A DNA stretch of 64,000 bases from Phoenix dactylifera. Its lineage: Eukaryota > Streptophyta > Magnoliopsida > Arecales > Arecaceae. The translations under genes were made by a program, and so were the position numbers. The DNA is taken from positions 1,426,001 to 1,490,000 of the forward strand of contig NC_052400.1 of assembly GCF_009389715.1 (NCBI RefSeq). Direction: 5' to 3'. Positions 35,201 through 47,200 of the stretch are shown piece after piece; the stretch's first letter is position 1, and the number at the start of each line of letters is the position of its first letter. Below the pieces are notes generated by a model, which worked only from the letters and a program-made list of their open reading frames with translations, did not search any database and had not been told where the DNA came from.

Positions 35201-38200
35201 ATACCAAGTACACTCAAATAGTAACTTACAAGAAGAAATTAACGTTCACATTTCTGACTGCTGTAGCTAATTTTGTGAAATATAGTTTGCTACTAATTCC
35301 TATTATGGATCACACCTTTGAATGCGCAACTAACACCCTAGCATGACCATGAATGAAGCTAGACTCATTTTATCCAATTTTCAATACTATACTTTATACA
35401 GAAAGTTGACAATTCAAACATCTACCCTCCTCTTGCATTTGGAATTTTAGATCATTTTATCAACAAAATTCAGGAGACAAACTCATGTCTGAAGCAATCA
35501 ATTGGCAAAATGGAATATGATCATAAAAATGAAATACCTTTGCAAGAAGAAACTTAAGGTACTTTTGCTTGGTAGAGAATAAAAATGTTGCATATGAAAA
35601 AAATGTGGTCCTTTGGTGCAATATGATGAGCCAACTAAAGGCATAATAGCTCACCTAACATTCAAAGTCCCTTTTACAAGTCAGAATTCATTTGTCTGCA
35701 TATGACAATCTGAAGCTTAAAAAGGGAGGTTTGGTGAACTTGAGTTCCAGGTCAAGCTTGCTGGAATTGAAACTTGACTTCTGGTGACTTTCAACATTCA
35801 TCTTGTTAAAAGTTAAGGAACTTAAGCACATTTGTAGGACCTAAGTGGCCAGATTGGCTCAAGTTGAATCCAGTCAGTTCTAATTAGGCTGGGATGAACT
35901 TGATCAAGTCACCTCAGGCAAAGTAAACTAAATCTGATTCGTACCTTTCCATTTCCTTAGTCAAACTTAATTCTGACTGTTTTTAAACGAAAATCAAATC
36001 AGTTAAGTAGAGTCGGTGGTAACTCAACAAATCCACTTACTTGGCCATTTTCACTGAATCAAATACTTGAAAGTGTGAAATTCTACATGAACTCTTGTTC
36101 AGGCTTTCCAGTTATCCTGACAAAAGACATTCTTAGTGACATCGTTTACGTCTATGTTGTTTTAATGCCTCATATGTACATATCCAAATATATTCCCTTA
36201 AATAGCCTCTTAAGCATTTTCTTATTCAAAGAAGGCTTCACTGAGCTGCGATCTAAAGTCTCCTACTAGTATGGAACTATGCTTAACCTTAACTGTTTAT
36301 GTTTCCCTTCTAAAATGCACTCTTTCCGGAAGTAAACATACTGAACATCATTTGTCCATGTCATTTCCTAACGATACATCTCAACAACTGCATTTTCAAA
36401 ATTTCAGCATGCTTAACAAGTTCAATGTGTAATAATCAACTGATGTAATCTGCCAATCGGAACAAAATGAAAGAGTCTATGGGGAGTGGGGACAAGAATA
36501 GTTAGCATTACTACTTAGCAGTAAAACATACATGGTAATCTAACGATGAAAGTAGGAGCACATGGAAATGTATCTGTCGAACTACCTAAGTTCTATAAGA
36601 AAATTCTCTCTTTTAACTTCAGGGGTTTTGCCATCAAATATATTAAGATGTTTTGCACCACAAAATTTAACCAAAAGATAAGTCAAAACGAGTTAGGTGC
36701 TATGATACAGTTCCACAAAATGGTTTACTATTCGAAAGCTTGTGAGCAAGAACCTACAGAAAAACCATTTAAGATTTAAACTTTCACATACAAAATAATG
36801 CTTTGAGGTGTTACATAGCGTATTAAAATTATTCAAAGATCAATCACCACAAAGAAATGATTAAGAATTTATGCAGAGATCATTCCAGGAAGGAGGAATG
36901 AAGATAGCAAAGAGATCTGATAAAAGCTGGGTTAAAAAGAGAATCAACACCAGGGTTTAGGAGCCAATACAGAATCCACATCTGAAAAGGAAATCTGAAA
37001 TCCGCTTTGGAAAAAACAGACAAATTAACTGGAATTTTCATTCTATGATATCCCTATATTATGACCTTGAAACCTAACTGTCAACAATAGTTCAAAAACC
37101 CAATGATAATCCCACTAAATATATGATGATCTGTCTAACAAACAAGAATCAAAGCACAAGTAACTTATTTTGACATTATCCCCCTCAAATTAAATAAAAA
37201 ATTCTGGAAAACGAATTATATGAGTGGAGTCTGAAAATAGCAATCGTATCAGCTAGCAGATCTAGCTTGTACGTCATTCAGTTAATAAAGAATTCTGCTT
37301 CATGACAGGCCCAATGTGATGCATAACTGCCATAACTGCCCCAGGTTTTAGTTCAAGGTGTTCCCATCTCAGTAACGCTGCTCCACATATGATATTGATG
37401 GCTCCAATATATGAAAGGTTATAGTAGTCATCTGTGCTCAGTTAGAAGAAATAAAGCCTTTGATTTTCTATTCTTCAAGCGGATGAGATAAAATAATCCT
37501 AACCTGTTCAAGCGTCCAGACTAAATGAGGTTGAAATTTTGCTTCGAAAGTGAGTGGGTTAACCTGGAAAAAAAAAGGAACCTCCTCATTAGAAAAATAT
37601 CATGATTGGTTCATACTTTTATATTCCACAATAGAAAAATCGTAAATATTGATTTAAGCAAATCGAAAATTTGTTTTTGCAGTAACTTATGACTGTGGTC
37701 AACTTTTCAAGTATGGTGAATAAGCAGATCTCATTTAACTTATAAAAATAATTTAATTGCTCAAAACACACTACAGAAAGTTTATTAAAAGAGGAAAATT
37801 AATTAAATTCATGTTCATTTCTTTACTACTCCATTCACTTGATTTTCATGTCTTTTCTTTTTCCTTGCACTAATTGCACATAAAACAGATCCAGATGACA
37901 AAACTTTCCTGGTAATTGCTATCATTACTATTCCACTTATAAAAGTTACTTGCAGAATTCCTCCTGCTTCTTATCCCTCTATTTCATGAGTATATCCCTT
38001 AACCGCACATCTCCATCATGATATATGCCTACTCCTTCCCCACATGTTTCTACTTTACCCTACAATATGAATGAAAATGTATTTTAATCGAAAAGTGTTT
38101 TTCGAACGGATTTGATCCTCTCTGCTCGAGCGAAGCGACAAAGCGTGCGCTTCTTTTTAGTACCAAGCAAGGTTCACTATCGAAGTACCGGACCTTGTAC

Positions 38201-41200
38201 CAGTATACCTAGTATGAGGGTTAGTTTAGCATACCAAGACTCACTACACCCCCATATTGAGTCTCGGTTCAGTACCGGTATGGTATGCTTGGTATGGGAT
38301 GGAACGCACCGGTATGGTGAACCTTGGTACCAAGAGTATAATAAAAGATTTCATGCCAACATCCTAGACATAATTTCCTAATAGATTACATATAAATCTT
38401 GGAGTTTATTGATTTACCAACAAAGGATACAAGTGACCATCTTAGTTATAGAAGTCGGTGCAAATGTGACCTCATTTTATATAATAGAGCATATAGAGTG
38501 CCCAAAAAATCAATCAAGACAACTGCATTGATGGCCAGGTATGTGGAAGCCACCCTATCGATCCTGCCTAGGGCTTATTCAGCACTCACAATAAGTGGGC
38601 TACATAGATGAAACCTAGGAGGTTTCATAAGCCCAAATGGCTACATATACAGCTCAGACTCCGTTGGGCGGGCAAATTCCAAGCAGATTCCAACAGGCAT
38701 TGAGCATGTCAAGCACATTTTAAGCACACCAGGCAAGGTAACAAACCCACTCACTGATCGTTCATCTCACCCAACTACCCTATGCCCTAATTGAGAGGGG
38801 GAACATAAAAGAGGAGAAAGTGGGAAGTGTCAGACTAGGACCTCTAAACAAACTGATAAGTCCGAATGTTATGCCATTTTTTCCTTTCTTTTATTTCTAT
38901 TTACTTCCTTCACTTTTGTCTCCTCATCAGTTATGCCTAGAGTGTTTTTATCCTTTCTTTTGTTTCGTTCTTAAATAGTTCTATGTTTCTACTAAAATAT
39001 GTTTTTTATTTCTAACTATTTCTAAATATCAACTACCTAGGCACCCACTTACAACCCTGGTGCTTTGCAGTAGTGGCACGCATATTTGTTGCTACTTTGT
39101 AAACATCACCCCATAGAGAGCTAGGGAGAATGCAGGAGTGCAGGTTATGTAAAGCAAAACTGTCATTATAATCCAAAATTGTGTTTTAAAGAAATAAATT
39201 AGCAATTTTACCCACCTACCAGTCACATAAGTATACTTACCAATTGTCCATGATAAACCTTTTTGACAGCTTCATTGGCAGCATGAGCTTTTAAAATTGC
39301 ATCACTGGAGGCACTAGATTCAACATCAAAACCAGAAGCACGCCACTCTGGCAAACCCCCATCCAACACCCAAACCTTATCATGTCCAAAGACTCGGAAC
39401 ATCCTATACAATGGTCAGGTATCTTAGAGTTAGTAACCTATCAAATTGTTACTGAAAAAGAAATCCCACTTTTTGTCAATGAGATAATGTACATGAACAT
39501 TATGCAAAAATACTAAATCAAGCAAATTTTACAATATAAAAGCTTAATTCAATCCAGCTGGGAGGACATACGGACTTGGCATTCTCCAAATTCTTAGAAA
39601 GTCAATGTGCCTAGAAAGTGGATCACAGAATTGCTAACTGCTTGGCTAAACGATATATGAAGCTACATAGTTTTTCCAAGAAATGTATTATATTCAGGTC
39701 AGCATCAAGACAAAAGATCATCAAAACAGGAAAAAAAATGTAATCACATTCTTAAAATTTTCCTTCATAATTTATTCTTGATCCTTCGTCTGCAATATTT
39801 TGTCAATTTTAGCACAAATCAGTAAGAAACTAATCTTTCTTATATTTTCAAGTATTCATTACAGATGATGTATGCAAAGTTTGAGATTTTCCCTAAATAT
39901 TTTTGAGCTTTCTTTTTATCTACAAATATCTCATTTTTTTGCATATCATTTGTTCAGTCACCAATATTTTCATTATACCCACCCAATATTTGCAGAATTA
40001 CAAATTCTTCCGTCAAAACAATTCAAAACTTAACTATAACTACATTACACTAATTATGTCTTATTATATTGCTGACAGAAAACAGTCATAGATGCCAGCA
40101 GGAGACATCATGTTGTTGTACCTATGGCACATGCTTCTTTAAACTATTGCAGATGTATAGTTTCTTTGAGTAGCATTTATAACATTTTTGGAAATTTCCT
40201 GAAGCCATCCATATCAATGTCCGCCGTACCGGGTCCGGTAGGCGTACCGGTTGCCTACCGGACCGGTACGGGCCGGTTCGTACCGTGCTCCGGGCGGTAC
40301 GAACCGGGAAGCTCTTCCCCACCGGAACCGGGGAAGAAAAAGAGAACCAGAGAGAGCGCGGGGAAGAGAGGGAGGGAGCCCACCTTCGGCCGCCATCGGA
40401 GAGCCGGGGGGGCGCGTCGGAGGCCGGCGGGGGGCGGCGGAGCCCGCGGGGGCGCTGCGGAGGCCGCGGCCGCGTTTTTTAATTTGGAGATTTTTAAGTG
40501 AAGTCGGCAACCGATTTGCCGACTTCACTTAAAATCCCCAAATTAAAAAACGCGGCCACGGCCTCCACAGCGCCCCCGCGGGCTCCCCCGTCCCCCGCTG
40601 GGCTCCGCCGCCCCCCACCGGCCTCCGACGCCCCTCCACGGCTCTCCGATGGCGGCCGAAGGTGGGCTCCCTCCCTCTCTTCCCCGCGCTCTCTCTTTTT
40701 CTCTTCGTCTTCTTCGTCTCCGGCACGAAACCGGCCTGTACCGGTTTCCACGGCTCCGCCGTACCAGTAGCTGGCCGGACCGGTTTGTACCGGCCCGTAC
40801 CGGCCGGTACGAGCCGGTTCGGCATACGCTGATCCATATTATAAAGCAAAGTGAAGAGAAATTTCCATTGCCACCAAGCTCAGAAGTGGTCAACTTTGAT
40901 TATCCAATAAAAAAAAATTCTAGCTTACCACCAAACACGAGCTGCACTGAACATGCCCTTCCCGTCATAAACAATAATGGAATCCTTGTTGTGGATACCA
41001 AGAGCAGAAACAGCAGCAGTGAAAGCTTCTTCTGTCGGCAACATGTGGGGTAACTGATTCAAAATACATGCATTAGTTCTTTTTATAGGGCCAAATGGTC
41101 AAATAAAAGAAACCAGAAATTGGAACTTTTGGCTATGAATTTTCTCTCAAAAATATCCTGCAACAACAAATACCAGAAATTTTATGACAGCATTCCATCT

Positions 41201-44200
41201 TTGAAGTGACTATCATATTACAATAAATTAAACAGCTAGAGCACGTAACTCAACTTATAATATATGTTGCATAACCTGCAATGTCCATTTTCTAATGGTA
41301 ATATGTGCTAATTCATAATAATTGTGATTGTTGGAATCAATCTGCAATTTGGACTAAGATAACGATTCTTTTGTCAAGTAGTTCATACTTCATAAAGTAC
41401 TTTCTACAAGATAGCGAAGAAAAAAAATCTAAAATATGGAATGGATACAAATGCAGTCGGTTTTAAGGTTATCCCGAAGCAATCATCATACTAAAGATCT
41501 TTGGAAGACAAAGTTGGTGAGACAATAATATGACAATCCAACAGAGAAGTTATTCTTATCTGTAAGGCACTTCAGTGAAGCTTCACCATTTTCTTTTTAT
41601 TTTCTTTTTTTTAAATTTTGCTTGCATGTTATGGATATCTCTGCTTAGCATAAATATGCAAGAAGAGGGTGAGCCTAGGCGCAATGGTAAGGTTGCTCTA
41701 TTGTGACTTGGGAGTCATGGTTCAAAACATAGAAACAATCTCTGGAGGCTTATACCTTGTACTATGGAGGGATAGGACCTATACCTTGTATCAATCATTA
41801 GTTTAACATAAGGATTTCAACCTAAAAATTGGAAGGGTTAGAAATTATCAAATCAGAACACATTTATGCGAATGAAAAGCATGAACAACTTGCTCTTTTC
41901 TGTTATGGGGACCCTGGAAATGATTGGAATGGAAGAAATAGATGGGAAGGGTGAACCATGTTGTATGTCCATGAGATGATTAGCATTTACAAGGAAATGT
42001 CTTTGTTACCCTGAAAACTTCTGACTTGAGTAATGAATACAAAATAGCATATATGATGAATAGCATAAATGATGCGACTATTATTTTTTGCAATGAATTC
42101 AATGTGTTAATAAATGTGAATTGTTAAGTTAAAAACAATATATTGATCTGACACCTGATGTCACAACATGGCAATCAATTTTTATGTCAGGGCATGTCGG
42201 AGAATGTGCAGTTGTGCACTCAAGAAGAAATGGATTAGAGATTGTCTAGACACATGCGAGCATCTAAAGAAACAAATGGGATAGCCAAGTGTATTTGGGC
42301 TTCTCCATGGGATTCTAGAAAGTTCCACAGTTCTCAAGGGCTTCTTGGGAAGTGTAAGGGTCACAAAGAAGGCTAGTCATCATCAAAATGTGAATACTGC
42401 ATAGAATATCAGAATGAGAAAGGGGTTGTAGATTTCCTATTGCCATTGGATGATGCCCGTGGAGGGCGGTTGACTAAAATAGAGGATCCTTCATCTGTAA
42501 GCTTGCAAGTCCTATGCAACTTGCAGACACTAAAATGTCAAAAGAAGCTTATCACTTGTCTTTTGGATGCTCTTCTATGTGTTTGGATCTCCAAAAGCTA
42601 AGGGTGTTGGTTTAAGTTTTGATAAAAATTCTTCAAACATACATCAAATTCTTGGTTGGGTTTGACACGTATTTTGAAGTTGAGCCCATCTGATCACTTG
42701 GACAATTTTCAAGTCTCAATAAGCTTTCAATGATTTGTTCTTTTTTAGATTGTTTGATGCAAGGTTTTTCATCTCACTAATTCAGTAAATCCAACAGCAG
42801 ATAGTATGCAGATGATGTTAAATATATTTTCAAATAAGTATTCCAAGGATTTAATTATCAGTGCATAACAGTCCGTACTGCCATACCAGTAAGTTACTGC
42901 TATGCTCTCTGTACCAGTACTGTATTGACAACTAGTATTGCATCACTATTTCGCTGTCCGGGCACCAAAAAGCATACCATGTGCTAGTATAGTATGAGTA
43001 CTGTAGTGGTTCGGTGCTGATACAGGCACAATACCAGTACATTAAACCTTGATGAACTCCAATACACATGAAAATCATATATAACATTATAGATACCATT
43101 AATTTTGGGATGATCTATTGAGTTATCTAGTTTTGTTCCCTTGTTTGATAGGATTTTGGATCTGATTTCTCATATTTGAACATAATTATAAAAATATGGC
43201 AAAACAGAATATAGTCATTGAATAGCATGGACAGCCCTTGATGTTGATAATCTTTTTGAAGCTCTTACTCAGGATGTAAAATTGTGCTTGTCATGAGAAA
43301 TTCCATGAATGCCAGCATATTTGTTGTTTAAATCTTTCATATGGAGTTTGCCAAGCCATCCCGAACCAAGCAGTTAGGGGCATACTAAACTGAATTAGTC
43401 CCTAACCAGGGTAGTTTGCCGCATCGAAATTGGTTTAAGAGGCGTTCAAAGGTTTTCCCTTTCATTCGCTTTGTTTCTTTGTCTCCATCCCCTCATGCTC
43501 ATCTCGTCTGCACCGACTGACACCGATGCAGATAGCTCCCAGGTAAGCCACCCATCTCCCGATCCCTCTCCCTGTCCCTCCCTCCCTCTCTTTATCTCCT
43601 CCTCCCTCCCTCTCTTCCTCCTCCGTCTCCCTCTTCCCTAGTGCGGCCGCCTCGACACCCCCATCTTCTTCTTGAGCGTGGTCCACATGTCCACCACTGC
43701 AACTATCGCATCCCGAGTCTTCTCGCCGGCAGCTGAAGCTCATGTCTCTACCCTCCCAGTTTGAGAGTTTCTTCTCATTGGCATCCCCCCAAGCCCTCCC
43801 TCTCCTTCCCCTTCTCCCTCCCTCTCCAGCCGAACCAGTTTCCTCCCTTTGACTGTCTCTATTTTCGTACACCCCGGAATGGCATGATACAGACCTATAT
43901 CATGGCGAACCGGCCGCCGGCCAGTACGCTCTCTGGTACCGATTTGACGATCCTTGCTTTGATTCTTACTCAATATTTATCATTGAAAAACATAGATGCA
44001 TCCAGAAAGCAACTACAAAACCAGTTTGGCTAGCAAGGTATGGAAAAGATTCTTACTCAATAAATTGAGGTTTAATGTAAAAAAGGATAGACCAAACTAG
44101 TTTGGAATTTTTATGATAACTTTGAGTTTACTTAGGATCTGTAGGATTATGGATATCTTTATGCTTTGATTACTCCTTTTCTTCTAAGTTACTGTAGTGG

Positions 44201-47200
44201 AAGAAATAGGTTAGATTCCTTACCTTTTCTTTTCATGATCTAGTTACAACTAAATTTTTTGGATCAAGTTACAGCTAAATCAAGGCAACTGTTTGTCTTT
44301 TTTAACAATATTATAATATATAAATATTTTGGAGGCTTGATAAGAAAATATTTTAGGTGTTCAGAGCAATGACAGAAGCCATTTTGGTTGAGTTTATAAA
44401 GATGAACATATTACATAATGACACATATAAATACAGAAAACCAAAAGAAAATTATTCACAAATATGAGAATATGCCAGTTTAATTAGAAAAAAGTCACTA
44501 TATAAACAACCTAAACTGCAAGCCTTTCTATATCATGACAAACTGACAAGTGCAGAAAGATGTCACTCAATTAGGAAATAGAATGCAGCATCATCTGCAA
44601 GCCTTTCTATATCAATCAATTTTATTTAGAGCGAAGGAAAACAAGGAAAAGAAGAGCTTATCTCACATCAGATGTTTGGTCAGATATTCCATCAATATCA
44701 AAGAACAAGGCATTGGGAATGTGAGCCACCTGAACAAAATTCAAAAGTGCATAGTTGTTACTATGAAGCAAACTAGGGAAAAGTGCTGGAAATAAAATTT
44801 TATTAATCATCCAAATGTATCTTCTAAAAAATACTTGACAAGAGATTGGCATGGTAATGCAGAATGTAGATCAGCTTAAATGTCCCTGCTAAAGTTGCCG
44901 AGCTGCTAACTTCGCAATTAGTCGGGCTCAAACTGCATTTTTAGGATCACCCATGGCAGTTTTTTTTTTTTGACTATCACCCATTGTTCTTATGAATCTT
45001 TCCCAACCCCATTAAACATAACAACTTAAGTCTCACTCTAAGGACACCAACGTAAAAATATGTAATCTACCTATTTTATGCACTGCAGCTGATCAGAAAA
45101 ACAAATCCAGGAACTCTTCTTCTCCCTCACACTCTTTCATGATCTCATTTCAATCTTTAGTAGATCGAGAACAATTGTCCAAACTTTTCTACACATCTTT
45201 TATGATACGATACAATTTTGACCTTTTGTCAACATATTTTGGGAAACATATAACAGTTCGATACTTTCAAAGGAATTAAAGTAAAAGACTATGCCATGAG
45301 ATAATACCAACCATAATATGCAAGCCTACAAGCTATATTTTTTTCATTTAGAAGACCAATAAGCATCACTAAAATGGGTTGGTGAGATATAATTCAAAAT
45401 TTGCATCATATGTCAGTAGTCAAAACCAAGGTTTGCTGTACCTACCTATACCACCCTGCACCAAGCATTTCATACCACAAGGTAAGGTACCACTATTTCC
45501 CAACTCAAAAAAATGTCATTTTTGAGATGCATGCATAGAAATTTCTATGTATGTGCCAAGTCTGCCATCAAAAAATGCCCCTTACATCACAACATCATGC
45601 CATGAGAGTGTATTTTCTTGGCTATGACACCATACAAGAATGAACAAATAGCTTCAAAAGGGTCCATGTCAAACAAATTTCCTAGATGCCTATCCAAAAG
45701 CATTTTGCACCACAACAAAAGATGTAATACTCATTACCATAAAGCATCTTGACAAACATTCTACCAATGCGAATCAGCTAATCACCAATTTTTCCAACCC
45801 AAAGCTTATGCGTAAAAAGAGACAAAATCAAGTAGAAACATGGTTACAATAATCTGAATTTCTCTTACCATTTTGCAGCAAATATGTACTTTCTAACCAA
45901 GCTACATTGATTCTTTCAAAACCATGAGTTGCGCCTTGAGTTCAATCAAAATTCAAATCATGGATTGCAGTGAATATGCACTCTCATTCTTTGATTATAA
46001 CGGATTGCAGAACTCATAGAAAAGATAATATACTCATAAAATTTATATTACAAGCATCACACAATCAGCACCCAATTCTCAGATTGGATGCTTTGCCTTT
46101 ATGTCATTTATAGCAAATTCTAATCTTTGTTGGGGTCCAACATGTTTGTGGCTTTTGAACCTAGTGATAAAAGTCTTGATAATTTCCATGAATGCATGGG
46201 AAGAATTGCCCCCTCCGGCTCCCCCCTTGAGTGTCAGTTTTTAGTTGATAGCCAATCATAAAAATAAGCTGTAGCAATGGAGACAATCAAATTTAAATAA
46301 TTCTGAGAAAGGATTTGGAAAAGCTAGCAGTTACATGAAAGATGGTGCCAAATGGTTGAGGCAACGCTTGATGGTTATGAAGGGTTATAGTTTATTACAT
46401 AATATTTCTTCGATGCATACTGAACCAATCTTTTATTTTTCATCACATGAAATACATTTGCCCGTTGAAAATAAAATATAGATATACATCAATAAACACA
46501 TGACTCCATGCAATAAACTTATCTTGTCATAATACGACTTTCCAAAACAAATCTTCAGTGCAAAATCAAAATAGTTCGTAATATATATACCCTAAATCAA
46601 ACAAGTAGCAACAATAAACTGTGCATGTCTTTTAATACTTCTGTTTTCTTCCCCCTAAATAAAATAGTGTGATTGGTTACAAGAAACAAAATAAACAAAA
46701 GGCATTCAAGCAACTTTCAAACCATAATAAGTTACAGTATGCCTCAGAAAATTTCTTTTAATTTGTTAAAGCAAGTGCTAAATGCTCAATTACAACAATA
46801 TTCATACTCTTGTAAATCACAAGCAAAAAATAACAAGAACCTGCATAACGATGAACATAACAATCTAAAGAGGCACTGGGCAAATTTCATAAAGAAAAAA
46901 AAATAGAATTGTCAAACCTGATATTCTTGAAGCGGGTTTCTTTGCTCATGTGGCATATACCAAGAAGCATCCAATACCTTAGAGAAAAACAAATGAATAA
47001 TTAAAAGCATGAAATGAGAGAAGAAAAGATGTATGCAGTATATGTTCTCTTCTACAATTGAATTCTTAGACTCTTTTCTTAAAAGTTGCAGATAAATTCT
47101 GCTGAAGCACACTAACAAGCATCTTTGGCAAGTTTGATCCTGACTTTTAATTAATGAGTTTCCCATATCTGAAAATTTCTCTTCTTGGTCATAAACATTC

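Noticed and set aside
40122..41053. Many overlapping Arg/Gly/Pro-rich open frames on both strands
   Set aside because: They come from the GC-rich palindrome at 40215-40831; mirror-image frames on both strands and repetition at 47.2-47.9 kb show composition and symmetry effects, not genes.
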